64,000 nt of DNA. Origin: Candidatus Binatia bacterium. Lineage in GTDB: Bacteria; Desulfobacterota; Binatia; UBA12015. The notes below the pieces were generated by a model that did no database searches, was not told the DNA's origin, and was given only the letters and a program-made list of their open reading frames with translations. How positions within the stretch are numbered: position 1 is the stretch's first letter; each line of letters begins with the position of its first letter. The stretch spans positions 124,001 through 188,000 of the forward strand of contig JAQWRY010000086.1 of NCBI GenBank assembly GCA_029243485.1. Direction: 5' to 3'. Below, one piece after another: positions 1 to 9,005 of the stretch. The position numbers and the translations under genes are program-made.

Positions 1-339
1 GAAACAATCGCTGCCGATGCGTGTCTCCGTGCCGGCAGCCGTACCCCGGTGCACCGTACATCCCTCGCGAAAGACGTTTCGGTCCCCGATCGTCAAACCG
101 GTCGGCGCGCCGTCGTAGCCGAGATCCTGCGGCTCGTTGCCGAGGAACACACCCATGTGGACGACGTTGTCTCGACCCAGCGTCGTCCCGCTACAGATGT
201 AGGACTGCGCCTGAATTCTCGTACCGGCGCCGATCCGCACACCGGCTTCGATGACGGTGAAGGGCCCGACCGAGACGTCCGCCGCAAGCTCGGCTTCGGG
301 ACTGACGAGCGCGCGCGGGTGGATCAGCGTCGAGGTCAC
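1..339 (-). CDS. lpxA: Acyl-ACP--UDP-N-acetylglucosamine O-acyltransferase LpxA, N-terminal part (cut by window start)
   Basis: Reading the minus strand from a GTG at 339 gives 113 open codons that run off the window edge. The product begins [17 protein letters not shown] and shows left-handed beta-helix hexapeptide repeats ([18 protein letters not shown]), then [17 protein letters not shown], which is the LpxA signature region. LpxA transfers the 3-hydroxyacyl chain to UDP-GlcNAc in the first cytoplasmic step of lipid A synthesis, so the cell has, or descends from, an LPS outer membrane. The GTG overlaps the stop of yacG as GTGA, which suggests translational coupling. GGAG lies about 10 bases upstream of the start. 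The C-terminal half is outside the window. Confidence 0.9.
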   Translation of the reverse strand, partial: MTSTLIHPRALVSPEAELAADVSVGPFTVIEAGVRIGAGTRIQAQSYICSGTTLGRDNVVHMGVFLGNEPQDLGYDGAPTGLTIGDRNVFREGCTVHRGTAAGTETRIGSDCF

Positions 340-515
340 GAGGATTCATCTCCATCGTCGTCGGGCACGCCCCCCGGCTCTCCGGGAATGACGTACCGCT
401 CATCCAGCCACGAACCCAGATCGATCAATCGGCATCGCTCGGAACAGAAGGGACGGGATTTCGCCTCCTTCCAGATCACCCCTGCGCCGCACTGTGGACA
501 CTGAATCCTTCTCAT
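336..515 (-). CDS. yacG: DNA gyrase inhibitor YacG-type small zinc protein
   Basis: A 59-residue product from ATG 515. It contains CPQCG near the N-terminus and [21 protein letters not shown] after it, with the second zinc pair formed by the cysteines of RPFCSERC. This CX2C-X(~15)-CX3C pattern followed by RLIDLGxWL is the YacG family; the E. coli member binds GyrB and inhibits gyrase. An in-frame ATG at 554 would add 13 residues, but the family starts just before the first CxxC, so 515 is preferred. The acidic tail DDDGDESS is typical. Its TGA overlaps the lpxA GTG. Pairing with lpxA is unusual, as yacG often sits near coaE. Confidence 0.85.
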   Translation of the reverse strand: MRRIQCPQCGAGVIWKEAKSRPFCSERCRLIDLGSWLDERYVIPGEPGGVPDDDGDESS

Positions 516-592
516 CGCGTCTCTAGACTCTACCACTTCGCTCGCCTCACGCATTGTGAAACGCCCGACCTGGACGTACTGTCGCGTCCATC

Positions 593-1432
593 GTGGGGAA
601 GCTCGAAGGGCTGACGATCGTGGCGTTCGAGCGGCGAAGAGCCGTGGAGCTCGAGCGGCTACTCGCACGACACCAGGCAACCTTGGTCTCCGCGCCCGCG
701 CTTCGGGAGATCCCGCTCTCCGAGAACCCCGAGGCTCTCCGCCTTGTCGACGAGCTCCAGTCGGGGACCATCGGCGCGATCATCCTCCTGACCGGAGTCG
801 GCACGCGAGCGCTCGTGGAAGCCGTCGAGTCCCGATGCCCGCAGCCGCAGTTTATCGAGCTGCTCCGGAGCGTCCCTCTGATCGCGCGCGGACCGAAGCC
901 CGTCGCGGCGCTCCGCGAGCTCGGCCTGACCGCCAGACTCCGCGCGCCGGAGCCCAATACGTGGAGAGAGATCCTGGCCGAACTCGACAAGAGCTTCCCC
1001 GTCGAGGGCCTGCGCGTAGCCGTCCAGGAGTATGGCCGCACGAATCCTCATCTCACGGCCGGACTCGAAGCCCGCGGCGCGACCCCGCTCCCGATCCCCG
1101 TCTATCGGTGGGGCCTCCCAGAAGACCTCGGGCCGCTGCACGGCGCCATCGAGCGGCTGATCCGCGGCGACGCGCAGGTCGTCGTCTTCACGACCGCTGT
1201 TCAGCTCGATCACCTTCTCGAGGTCGCGGGGGAAGCGGCCGACGAGGTCGTGCGAGCCCTCCGAGAGAACACCGTCGTGGCCTCGATCGGCCCGTCGGCG
1301 ACGGAGGCCCTTGTAGAGAAGGGGATCACGCCCGAGATCGAGCCGGAGCATCCGAAGCTCGGCTACCTCGTAGCCGCGATCGCCGAACGAGCAGCTGCGC
1401 TGGTCGCCGGCAAGGCCCGCCCCGGCTCGTGA
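593..1432 (+). CDS. hemD: Uroporphyrinogen-III synthase HemD
   Basis: A 279-residue protein starting at GTG 593. Uroporphyrinogen-III synthase closes and inverts ring D of hydroxymethylbilane in the cytoplasm. The family is weakly conserved, but the two-lobe pattern is visible: [17 protein letters not shown] at the start, [13 protein letters not shown] in lobe 1, [14 protein letters not shown] at the hinge, [18 protein letters not shown] in lobe 2, and [17 protein letters not shown] near the end. Direct placement before hemE and hemG makes the call firm. hemA, hemB and hemC are not in the window. The gene is divergent from yacG with a 77-base gap that must hold the promoter of the whole hem array. 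Confidence 0.88.
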   Translation: MGKLEGLTIVAFERRRAVELERLLARHQATLVSAPALREIPLSENPEALRLVDELQSGTIGAIILLTGVGTRALVEAVESRCPQPQFIELLRSVPLIARGPKPVAALRELGLTARLRAPEPNTWREILAELDKSFPVEGLRVAVQEYGRTNPHLTAGLEARGATPLPIPVYRWGLPEDLGPLHGAIERLIRGDAQVVVFTTAVQLDHLLEVAGEAADEVVRALRENTVVASIGPSATEALVEKGITPEIEPEHPKLGYLVAAIAERAAALVAGKARPGS

Positions 1433-1477
1433 AGCCCGAAGGTGCCAAAGCCAGTCGGCCCGATTAGGATGGGAACG

Positions 1478-2512
1478 ATGAGCTCCGACGCCCCATTCCT
1501 CCTCGCTTGCCGACGCCAGAAGACGCCGTTCACGCCAATCTGGATCATGCGCCAAGCCGGCCGCTACCTGCCCGAATACCGCGCCGTCCGCCAGCGGTTC
1601 AGCTTCCTCGAACTGTGCAAGACACCTGAGGCGGCGGCCGAGGTCACGATACAGCCGATCGATCTCGTCGGGACCGACGCGGCCATCCTCTTTGCCGACA
1701 TCCTGCTCATCCTGGAACCGCTGGGCCTCGGTCTCGAGTTCTCGCCGGGCGACGGGCCATCCCTCGCCAACCCCATTCGGAGCCCCGAGCAGGTCGCAAA
1801 GATGCCGCGGCCCGACGTTCAGGACTCGCTCTCCTACGTCTACGAGACCATCCGCCAGGTGCGCAGCGGGCTCGCCGACCGGGTGCCGCTCATCGGCTTT
1901 GCCGGTGCGCCGTTCACCCTGGCCTCCTACGCGATCGAAGGCGGCGGCTCGCGCAACTACCTCACCACGAAGCGCTTCCTCCTCGAGCACCCCGAGGCCT
2001 GGAACGAACTCATGGCACGGCTCGTCGACGTCACGGTCGACTACCTGAGCGGACAGGTCGACGCGGGCGCGCAGGCTCTGCAGATCTTCGACAGCTGGGT
2101 CGGCCACCTCGGCCCGGACGACTACCGAACGTCCGTACTGCCCCACATGCAGAACCTCTTCTCGCGGCTTCCGAAGAGCGTTCCCGTGATCCACTTTGGC
2201 ACCGGAACGCTGGGACTGCTCGAGTTGATGACCCGAGGGGGCGGTGACGTGATCGGCCTCGACTGGCGCGTTCCGCTCTCCGAGGGTTGGCGCCGCATCG
2301 GACACGACCACGCCGTGCAAGGAAATCTCGACCCGGCGATTCTGTTCGCGCCCTTCCCGGTGATCCGAGAGAAGGTGCGTGCGCTGCTCGCGGAGGCCGA
2401 CGGACGCCCGGGTCACATCGCCAATCTCGGGCACGGCGTCCTTCCGAACACGCCGGTAGACGGGGTTCGCTGCCTGGTCGATACCGTGCACGAGCTCAGT
2501 ACGGGAGCGTGA
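1478..2512 (+). CDS. hemE: Uroporphyrinogen decarboxylase HemE
   Basis: A 344-residue enzyme that decarboxylates the four acetate side chains of uroporphyrinogen III to give coproporphyrinogen III. The N-terminal signature PIWIMRQAGRYLPEYR holds the substrate-binding Arg residues and the motif is intact. GFAGAPFTLASYAIEG and the catalytic Asp region LFADILLILEPLG are also clear. ATG 1478 is chosen because an AGGATGGGA-like Shine-Dalgarno sequence lies just upstream; ATG 1469 is an alternative adding three residues. The gene follows hemD by 45 bases and precedes hemG by two, consistent with one transcript. Confidence 0.97.
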   Translation: MSSDAPFLLACRRQKTPFTPIWIMRQAGRYLPEYRAVRQRFSFLELCKTPEAAAEVTIQPIDLVGTDAAILFADILLILEPLGLGLEFSPGDGPSLANPIRSPEQVAKMPRPDVQDSLSYVYETIRQVRSGLADRVPLIGFAGAPFTLASYAIEGGGSRNYLTTKRFLLEHPEAWNELMARLVDVTVDYLSGQVDAGAQALQIFDSWVGHLGPDDYRTSVLPHMQNLFSRLPKSVPVIHFGTGTLGLLELMTRGGGDVIGLDWRVPLSEGWRRIGHDHAVQGNLDPAILFAPFPVIREKVRALLAEADGRPGHIANLGHGVLPNTPVDGVRCLVDTVHELSTGA

Positions 2513-2514
2513 CC

Positions 2515-3975
2515 ATGGAGGCCCAGCAGCGCCCACGCCTCGTCGTAATCGGCGCCGGAATCACGGGCCTCGCCGCCGCGCACCGGGCCTGGGAGAAATC
2601 GGGCGACAGCGTCGACGTGCGAGTTCTCGAGGCATCTCCGCGCGCCGGTGGCGTGATCGCGACCGAGAAGCAGGGGGAACTCCTCCTCGAGGGCGGGCCG
2701 GATTCGTTCGTCACCGACAAGCCCGGCGCGATCAACTTGTGCCGCCGAATCGGGCTCGAGGACGAGATCCACCCCACCCAAGAGCAGTTCCGCAAGACGC
2801 TGATCGTGTCCCGAGGACGCCTACACTCGATGCCCGACGCGTTTCAGTTGATGGCACCAGCAAAGCTCGGCCCGTTCCTGCGATCCCCGGTCCTCTCGTG
2901 GAAGGGGCGTCTGACCGCGCTGAAGGATCTGGTCCTTCCGCGCGGGGGACCCGCCGAAGGTGGCGACGAGAGTCTCGCGTCCTTCGTGCGCCGACGCCTC
3001 GGGGACGAGGTCCTCGACCGAATCGCACAGCCGATGATCGGCGGGATTTACACCGCCGACCCCGAGACGCTCTCCCTGGCCTCCACGATGCCGCGCTTCA
3101 TCGACATGGAACGCGATCACCGAAGCGTGGTACTCGCGCTCGCAGCCCGGATGCGTCAAGCGCCGAACGAAGCGGCGAGCGGACCTCGGTACGGAATCTT
3201 CGTCTCTCTGCGCGGCGGGATCGGTGCCCTCGTCGAGAGGCTCGTCGAACGGCTCCCGCCGGGGGCCTTGCGAACGAATGCTCCGGTCGCCCGGATGACG
3301 CGAGACGAAGCCGGGCCGCGTCCTTGGAAAGTACACCTCGAGAACGGCGACGCCGAAGAGGCCGACGCGGTCATCGTGAGCGCACCGGCCCAACGGGCGT
3401 CGACCCTGCTGTCCGACTTCGACGGCGCACTCGGGGCGGGACTCGGGGAGATCGCCTACTCCTCCGCGGCGATCGTGTCCCTCGCGTATCGACGCGCCGA
3501 TGTTCCGTTCGCGCCCAAGGCGTTCGGATTCGTGGTTCCCTTCGTTGAAGGACGAAAGATCATTGCGGGGTCGTTCTCCAGCATCAAATACGCCGGCCGC
3601 GCACCCGAGGATCAACTCCTTGTTCGCATCTTCGTCGGCGGAGCGCTCCAGCCCGAGGTCCTGGAGAACGACGATACCGCGCTCGCCGCCCTCGTCCGTG
3701 AAGAGCTTCGCGACCTCCTCGGGATCCGATCGGAACCGAGCCTCACGCGGATCCACCGATGGCCGTCCTCCATGCCGCAGTACTACGTCGGGCACGCGGG
3801 CCGAGTCCGCCAACTCGAGCAACAAGCCGCCGCCCACCCCGGGCTTGCACTCGCCGGGAACGCCTACCATGGTGTCGGCCTCGCCGACTGCATTCGAGAT
3901 GGAGAGGAGGCCAGCGCACGGATGCTCGGCTATCTCCAGACAAGCGGACGCTCCGAGGGACCAGTCACCACATGA
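2515..3975 (+). CDS. hemG: Protoporphyrinogen oxidase (FAD-dependent, HemY/PPO type)
   Basis: A 486-residue FAD amine-oxidase-fold enzyme. The dinucleotide motif VVIGAGITGLAAAH is at the N-terminus, followed by a second FAD segment (GGVIATEKQGELLLEGGPDSF). The C-terminal FAD segment is ALAGNAYHGVGLADCIRDG. These are diagnostic of the oxygen-dependent protoporphyrinogen oxidase (HemY type, TIGR00562-like), which makes protoporphyrin IX or, in Gram-positives, coproporphyrin III. With hemE upstream the classical protoporphyrin route is more likely here, but this cannot be proved from sequence alone. ATG 2515 lies 2 bases after the hemE stop. The stop overlaps the tmk start as ATGA. Confidence 0.94.
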   Translation: MEAQQRPRLVVIGAGITGLAAAHRAWEKSGDSVDVRVLEASPRAGGVIATEKQGELLLEGGPDSFVTDKPGAINLCRRIGLEDEIHPTQEQFRKTLIVSRGRLHSMPDAFQLMAPAKLGPFLRSPVLSWKGRLTALKDLVLPRGGPAEGGDESLASFVRRRLGDEVLDRIAQPMIGGIYTADPETLSLASTMPRFIDMERDHRSVVLALAARMRQAPNEAASGPRYGIFVSLRGGIGALVERLVERLPPGALRTNAPVARMTRDEAGPRPWKVHLENGDAEEADAVIVSAPAQRASTLLSDFDGALGAGLGEIAYSSAAIVSLAYRRADVPFAPKAFGFVVPFVEGRKIIAGSFSSIKYAGRAPEDQLLVRIFVGGALQPEVLENDDTALAALVREELRDLLGIRSEPSLTRIHRWPSSMPQYYVGHAGRVRQLEQQAAAHPGLALAGNAYHGVGLADCIRDGEEASARMLGYLQTSGRSEGPVTT

Positions 3976-4598
3976 ACCGATTCATCACCATCGAGGGCGT
4001 CGAGGGCGCGGGGAAGACGACGCAAGCCGCGCGACTTGCCGACGTACTCCGGCGCGAAGGGCACGACGTCGTCCTGACCCGCGAGCCCGGGGGAACGGAT
4101 CTCGGGCGCCGGCTTCGGCACCTCCTCCTGGACGAGTCGTCTCTCGCACCGACGCCGCAGACCGAGCTTCTCCTCTATCTGGCCGATCGCGCCGAGCACG
4201 TTCAGCGCCTCATCCAGCCGGCGCTGGAGAAGGGCTCGGTCGTCATCGCCGACCGCTTCTCCGACTCGATGGTCGCCTATCAGGGCCACGGGCGAGGCGT
4301 GCCCGTCGAGACGGTTCGCAGCCTCGACGACTTCGCCCGCGGGGGCATCGAGCCCGCGCTCACCTTCGTGCTCGACCTCCCTCCCGAAGAGGGCCTCGAG
4401 CGCATCCGCGCCACCCGTTCCGGCGACCGCCTAGAGAACGAGGACATCGAGTTTCACCGCCGCGTACGAGCGGGGTTCCAAACCATCGCGGCGGAGTACC
4501 CCCAGCGGGTCACCGTGCTCGACGCGCGCAGCGACGTACCCGCCGTCGCGGCCGAGATTGCCGCACTGGCTCGCAAGCATCTCGGAGCGCCCGCGTGA
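3972..4598 (+). CDS. tmk: Thymidylate kinase
   Basis: A 208-residue dTMP kinase that makes dTDP for DNA synthesis. Visible motifs are the P-loop EGVEGAGKTTQ (residues about 8-17), the DR(F/Y) motif in VVIADRFSDSMVAYQG, and TREPGGTDLGRRLR for substrate binding. The length is typical of the bacterial family. The ATG overlaps the hemG stop (ATGA) and the TGA overlaps the holB GTG (GTGA), so translation is probably coupled. tmk next to holB is a widely conserved arrangement. Confidence 0.97.
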   Translation: MNRFITIEGVEGAGKTTQAARLADVLRREGHDVVLTREPGGTDLGRRLRHLLLDESSLAPTPQTELLLYLADRAEHVQRLIQPALEKGSVVIADRFSDSMVAYQGHGRGVPVETVRSLDDFARGGIEPALTFVLDLPPEEGLERIRATRSGDRLENEDIEFHRRVRAGFQTIAAEYPQRVTVLDARSDVPAVAAEIAALARKHLGAPA

Positions 4599-5608
4599 CC
4601 TTCGAGTCGATTCGAGGTCAGGACGGAGCCATCCAATCAATCCGTCGTGCTCTCGGGCGCGGCCGCCTCTCCCACGCGCTCATCTTCGCGGGGCCCGGGG
4701 GCGTCGGCAAAGGCATGGCGGCACACGCACTCGCGACGGCCCTCTTCTGCAAGAACGACCCCGGACTGGGCTGCGGCGCCTGCGAAGACTGCCACCTAAT
4801 GGAGACGGGGGGCCATCCCGATCTCTTCGTCGAGGATCTGGCCCGTGCCCGGGAAGAGAAGCCGACGGCCAGCCGACTCTCGATCGACCAGATCCGGCGG
4901 ACGAGGTCCCAGCTCGCGATGCGCGGCGTTCGCGGGAACAAGAAGGTGGGCCTGATCGACCAGGCGGAGCTGCTCTCGATCGACGCGCAGAACGCGCTGC
5001 TGAAGACGCTCGAGGAACCGCCCGGCGAAACGACCCTCGTGCTCGTCTCCACGAACGCCGACGCGCTGCTCACGACCATTCGGTCCCGCTGCCAGACCCT
5101 CCTGTTTGCACCTCTCGAGCGAGAACTCCTGCAGGAACTCCTGGTGAACGACGGAACCGATCCTGAGGTCGCCAAGCACGCCGCCGCACTCGCCGAGGGT
5201 AGCCTCGATCGCGCGCGATCACTCGCCGCCGAGGGAGGACTCGAGTACACCGCCGAACTTCGCGGTAAGCTCGCAACACTACCGAAACTCAGGCTCCCCC
5301 AAGTGCTCGATCTCGCCGCGGAGCTGGCGGCGCCACGCGGCGAGAAGGGGCAGGCGCAGCAACAGCTGAACCGGGCGACGGTGCTCGATTGGTGCCGGGA
5401 CCAGCTTCTCGAAGCAGCCCGCGCCACCGAGTCGACGGACGCCGCAGGCACCGACGACGAAGCCGAAGCCCACGATCGGCTGCACGAGATTCGTCGGGCG
5501 CTCCGGCGAGCCGATCGCGCCTATGCTATCAACCGGGAGTTCGAGAGGAACGCGAACTCCCACCTCGCCTGGGACCGCCTGCTCTTGGATCTGCGCGAAT
5601 CTCGTTAG
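4595..5608 (+). CDS. holB: DNA polymerase III subunit delta' (clamp loader)
   Basis: A 337-residue AAA+ clamp-loader subunit starting at GTG 4595. It has a P-loop (FAGPGGVGKGMAAHALA), a zinc-module set of cysteines (CGACEDCHLM, with LGCG just before) and LLKTLEEPPGETTLVLVSTN. The SRC motif (TIRSRCQTL) touches the ATPase site of the neighbouring subunit. The C-terminal collar region is less conserved and ends in an alpha-helical segment. tmk-holB-ricT is a recurrent gene order in bacteria, which supports both the call and the unusual GTG start overlapping tmk. Confidence 0.94.
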   Translation: MTFESIRGQDGAIQSIRRALGRGRLSHALIFAGPGGVGKGMAAHALATALFCKNDPGLGCGACEDCHLMETGGHPDLFVEDLARAREEKPTASRLSIDQIRRTRSQLAMRGVRGNKKVGLIDQAELLSIDAQNALLKTLEEPPGETTLVLVSTNADALLTTIRSRCQTLLFAPLERELLQELLVNDGTDPEVAKHAAALAEGSLDRARSLAAEGGLEYTAELRGKLATLPKLRLPQVLDLAAELAAPRGEKGQAQQQLNRATVLDWCRDQLLEAARATESTDAAGTDDEAEAHDRLHEIRRALRRADRAYAINREFERNANSHLAWDRLLLDLRESR

Positions 5609-5612
5609 TCCC

Positions 5613-6473
5613 ATGGAAGAAACCCACGAACAGGAAGCCCCCGAGGTCGCTCCGACGGCAGACGTCGTCGACGTCCGCTTTCGCGTTCCCGGTCGAGCCC
5701 GCGCATTCGACGCCACCCGGGTCGAGACCCGCGCCCAAGACCTCGTCGTCGTCGAGACGGACCGAGGTCCGGAGCTCGGCGAGGTCATGGCACCCGCTCG
5801 GCCTCGCTGGCCGAACGAAGCCAAGACGAAGCTGCCTCGCGTCCTTCGGACGGCCGACGCGAACGACATCAAGCGCGCGGACCACAACCGTCTTCAAGAA
5901 CGGGCTGCCGAACAGCACTTCGCCGAGCAGGCGCGAGCCCTCAAAATACGCGCGAAGCTAAGCCGAGTCGACTATCGCTTCGACGGCGGCAAGGCCGTCT
6001 TCTATTTCATCGGAGACGACCGACTCGACGCTCGGGGTCTCGCCCGCGATCTCGCGCAGAAGCTCCATACACGGGTCGAGATGAGACAGCTGGGCCCGCG
6101 CGACGCGACGCGCATAGTCGGCGGGATCGGCCCCTGCGGCCGAGAGCTCTGCTGCAGTAGCTGGATGCGCGACTTCGGGCCGGTGTCGATCAAGATGGCC
6201 AAGGCGCAGGACTTGTCGATGAACCCGTCGAAGCTCGCCGGGATGTGTGGCCGCCTCAAGTGCTGCCTCCGCTACGAGTACGACACCTACCTGACGCTTC
6301 GCCGATCCCTGCCCCGGATCGGCAAGAAGGTGAAGAGCATCAAAGGGAACGGCGTCATCGTACGCCAGGTATTGCTGAAGCAGTCCGTCCAGATCGAGCT
6401 GGAAGACGGTGAAGTCGTGGAGTGCTCCCTCGAAGAGTTGGTCGAACGCCGGCCGCCGGAAGCGAAATCGTAA
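5613..6473 (+). CDS. ricT: PSP1-domain protein, RicT (YaaT)-like
   Basis: A 286-residue protein with a short acidic N-terminus and a PSP1 C-terminal domain. The region GGIGPCGRELCCSSWMRDF followed by GMCGRLKCCLRYEYDTY carries the conserved cysteines that, in Bacillus RicT, coordinate an iron-sulfur cluster in the RicAFT complex affecting RNA processing. A regulatory or RNA-maturation role is therefore known for the family but not proven here; RicA and RicF are not in the window. The C-terminal IGKKVKSIKGNGVIVRQVLL segment resembles a KOW/SH3-like tail. ATG 5613 is four bases after the holB stop, and metG follows by four bases. Confidence 0.88.
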   Translation: MEETHEQEAPEVAPTADVVDVRFRVPGRARAFDATRVETRAQDLVVVETDRGPELGEVMAPARPRWPNEAKTKLPRVLRTADANDIKRADHNRLQERAAEQHFAEQARALKIRAKLSRVDYRFDGGKAVFYFIGDDRLDARGLARDLAQKLHTRVEMRQLGPRDATRIVGGIGPCGRELCCSSWMRDFGPVSIKMAKAQDLSMNPSKLAGMCGRLKCCLRYEYDTYLTLRRSLPRIGKKVKSIKGNGVIVRQVLLKQSVQIELEDGEVVECSLEELVERRPPEAKS

Positions 6474-6477
6474 TCGA

Positions 6478-8001
6478 ATGTCGGACCGCGCCTACATCAC
6501 GACCCCGCTTTACTACGTCAACGCCGAGCCCCACCTGGGCTCGACGTACACCAACGTGGTCGCGGACACTCTCGCCCGCTTCCAGCGGCAGCGCGGCGTC
6601 CCGACGGTCCTCCAGACCGGTACCGATGAGCATGGCGAGAAGATCGCCGAGACCGCGCGTGAAGCCGGAGTCAGCCCGAAGGACTTCGTCGACGACGTCG
6701 CCGCGAAATTCCAGGCCACGTGGGACTCGTGCGGCATCGAGTACGACAACTTCATCCGCACCTCGAACCCGGCGCACATCGAGTTCGTCCAGGGCGTCCT
6801 CGCGCGCCTGCACGAGAACGACGACATCTACTTCGGCTCGTACGAAGGGCTCTACTGCATCGGTTGCGAACGCCTCTACACCGAGAAGGAACTGAAGGAC
6901 GGCCTCTGCCCGGATCACCTCACCAAACCGAGCGAGGTATCCGAGCCGAACTACTTCTTCCGCATGGCGAAGTATCAGGACGCCGTGCGCGAGCACATCG
7001 AGAAGAACCCCCGGTTCATCCACCCGGAGGGCTACCGCAATGAGACGCTCGCGATTCTTCGCGACGACCTCGGTGACTTGTGCATCTCACGTCCGAAGGA
7101 GCGGCTCTCGTGGGGCATCGAGCTGCCCTTCGATTCAAACTACGTTACCTACGTCTGGTTCGACGCTCTCCTGAACTATGTGAGCGGGCCCGCCACTCTC
7201 GGGAGACTCGACGAGCTCTGGCCAGCCACGCTGCACCTCATCGGCAAGGACATCCTGAAGCCACATGCGGTCTTCTGGCCCACGATGCTTCTCGCCGCCG
7301 GCTTCCCGCTATATGACCGGCTTGGCGTGGGGGGCTTCTGGTCGAGCGGTGGACACAAGATGTCGAAAAGTCTTGGCAACGTCGCCAAGCCTCTCGAGCT
7401 GCGCGACAAGTACGGCATGGACGCGCTGCGCTACTTCTTACTGCGCGACATGGCCTTCGGCCAGGACGCCGACTTCACCGAGCAGGCGCTCATCACAAGA
7501 CTCAACGCCGACCTCGCGAACGGACTCGGCAACCTCGTGAGCCGCACGCTCGCGATGAGTAACAAGTACTTCGATGGGCAGATCCAGCCGCGCCTCCCCG
7601 AGGAGCCGGCCGACGCTGCCCTTGCGGCCGCGTTCGCAACCGCCCGGACTCAGCTCGACCAACACATCGACAACCTCGCATTCCACCGAGGACTCGGTGC
7701 CGTGTGGGAGGCGATCGACGCAGCGAACAAGTACGTGGCCGACCAGGCCCCTTTCAAGCTCGTGAAGGACGAAGCGCAGCGCCCACGCGTCGGTGCGATT
7801 CTGCACAATTGCGTCGAAGCGTTGCGGGTCGCAGCGCAGCTCTGCGCGCCCGTCCTACCCGAGTCGGCCGAGAAGATCCGAGAGGCACTCGGGCTTTCGT
7901 CCGATCGCTTCGCCGATCTCGATCTGGCCTGGGGTGACGCGTTCCAGGACGGGCACGCCCTCGGCGGCCCGATCAATCTGTTCCCCCGCGTCGAGGCCTA
8001 A
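6478..8001 (+). CDS. metG: Methionyl-tRNA synthetase (short form)
   Basis: A 507-residue class I aminoacyl-tRNA synthetase that charges tRNA-Met. The HIGH-class motif is EPHLGSTY near the N-terminus and the KMSKS loop is at residues 294-298 (GGHKMSKSLGN). The connective domain keeps one CX2C zinc-knuckle half (CIGCERLY). The protein stops after the anticodon-binding helical domain and lacks the C-terminal tRNA-binding (EMAP-like) extension found in longer MetG. It ends the hem-tmk-holB-ricT array and converges on fur with a 15-base gap. Confidence 0.97.
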   Translation: MSDRAYITTPLYYVNAEPHLGSTYTNVVADTLARFQRQRGVPTVLQTGTDEHGEKIAETAREAGVSPKDFVDDVAAKFQATWDSCGIEYDNFIRTSNPAHIEFVQGVLARLHENDDIYFGSYEGLYCIGCERLYTEKELKDGLCPDHLTKPSEVSEPNYFFRMAKYQDAVREHIEKNPRFIHPEGYRNETLAILRDDLGDLCISRPKERLSWGIELPFDSNYVTYVWFDALLNYVSGPATLGRLDELWPATLHLIGKDILKPHAVFWPTMLLAAGFPLYDRLGVGGFWSSGGHKMSKSLGNVAKPLELRDKYGMDALRYFLLRDMAFGQDADFTEQALITRLNADLANGLGNLVSRTLAMSNKYFDGQIQPRLPEEPADAALAAAFATARTQLDQHIDNLAFHRGLGAVWEAIDAANKYVADQAPFKLVKDEAQRPRVGAILHNCVEALRVAAQLCAPVLPESAEKIREALGLSSDRFADLDLAWGDAFQDGHALGGPINLFPRVEA

Positions 8002-8016
8002 GCCCCCCTCCCGAAC

Positions 8017-8484
8017 CTAGGGCGTCCGGGGCGTTCGGCCGGCGCCTTCACGACATTCGCGACAGATGCCGTAGAGTTCCATCCGATGACGCGCGAGCAC
8101 GAAGCCCAACCGCTCGGAGATCTCTTCCTGGAGCGCCTCGAGGCCCGGATCGTTGAACTCGACGATCCTGCCGCACTTGTCGCAGATAAGATGATCGTGG
8201 TGCTCTTCGTCGCTCTCTGAGTTCTCGTAGCGCGTTTGGCCGTCGGCGAAGTGCCGCTCCTCGGCGAGTTCGCAATCCTTCAGCAGCTTGATGGTGCGGT
8301 AGACGGTCGCGTACCCCACCCGCTCGTTCACCTTGCGAACCTCCTGATAGAGGTCGTCGATGCTCATGTGACGAGTGGACGCGAAGAAGACGCGCGCGAT
8401 GTCGTCTCGCTGGGCCGTGGACTTGAGCCCCTTCTCCTTCAGCGCTCGCCGGAAAGCGGAGAACCTCTCCGTGCGCGATTGCAT
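8017..8484 (-). CDS. fur: Fur-family transcriptional repressor
   Basis: A 155-residue metalloregulator. The winged-helix part contains TAQRDDIARVF and the recognition segment VGYATVYRTIKLLKDC. The dimerisation half has HHDHLICDKCGRIVEF with the metal-binding His cluster and a CxxC zinc site, and a second CRECREG pair near the C-terminus. This matches Fur/Zur/PerR paralogues. The residues seen do not settle which metal is sensed, although proximity to haem genes and the ISC operon would fit iron. It lies downstream of a small unknown gene on the same strand, 48 bases apart, and converges on metG. Confidence 0.9.
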   Translation of the reverse strand: MQSRTERFSAFRRALKEKGLKSTAQRDDIARVFFASTRHMSIDDLYQEVRKVNERVGYATVYRTIKLLKDCELAEERHFADGQTRYENSESDEEHHDHLICDKCGRIVEFNDPGLEALQEEISERLGFVLARHRMELYGICRECREGAGRTPRTP

Positions 8485-8532
8485 GTCGCTGCGTTAGAAG
8501 CGCCGCGCCCAATTGTCAACGCGCAGCGTCGC

Positions 8533-8901
8533 CTACTGGGCGGGAACGGGCTCGCCGCCGCGGATCATGACGAGCACTTCCTCCGAAAGGGGCACTCCGG
8601 ACAGGTCGCGTCCCGAGAGGGCACCCAGGAGCAAGTCGACCTGGATGTCCGGCGCCAGCTCCGATTCCACGAGGAGAATCTCCTGGTCGTCGACGCGGCA
8701 GAGCCCACTGCGCACGTGATAGCCAACCTCACGAAGCAGCCTCTCGCGGCGCACACGGATGCCGATCGACTCGGCGGCCGTGCGCAGCTCGGCGATCAGC
8801 GCTTCGAGCTTCTCTTCCTTCGCGCGATCTTTCGCGGAGCCTCGGCGGCGTGCCGAAGCGGGCGGACGCTTTCGAACCTTAGATTTTGTGGCTCTAGCCA
8901 T
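8533..8901 (-). CDS. Conserved-looking hypothetical protein, basic N-terminus
   Basis: A 122-residue protein I do not recognise. It opens with a Lys/Arg-rich tail (about residues 3-30) followed by an alpha-helical stretch (EEKLEALIAELRTAAESIGI). A compact segment follows with VRRERLLREVGYHVRSGLCRVDDQEILLVE and a leucine-rich C-terminus. The well-ordered middle and the in-frame stop close to fur argue that it is a real gene co-transcribed with fur. No catalytic motif or membrane segment is visible. A nucleic-acid-binding role is possible from the basic tail but is not supported further. Confidence 0.65.
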   Translation of the reverse strand: MARATKSKVRKRPPASARRRGSAKDRAKEEKLEALIAELRTAAESIGIRVRRERLLREVGYHVRSGLCRVDDQEILLVESELAPDIQVDLLLGALSGRDLSGVPLSEEVLVMIRGGEPVPAQ

Positions 8902-9005
8902 GTAGCCGCGCTACTATACGGCGCGAAACGCCGTTGTAAAGAGAAGCAAACTACGCAAGACACTGCGCGTCGGCAGAACTCTGGCCTCATCATCGGGAGC
9001 AGAAG

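Noticed and set aside
659-2536. 625-codon open frame on the minus strand over hemD and hemE
   Set aside because: It is the codon-bias shadow of the plus-strand genes. The product is low-complexity (Arg, Glu, Asp, Gly-rich) with no motif, while the plus strand carries recognised enzymes throughout.
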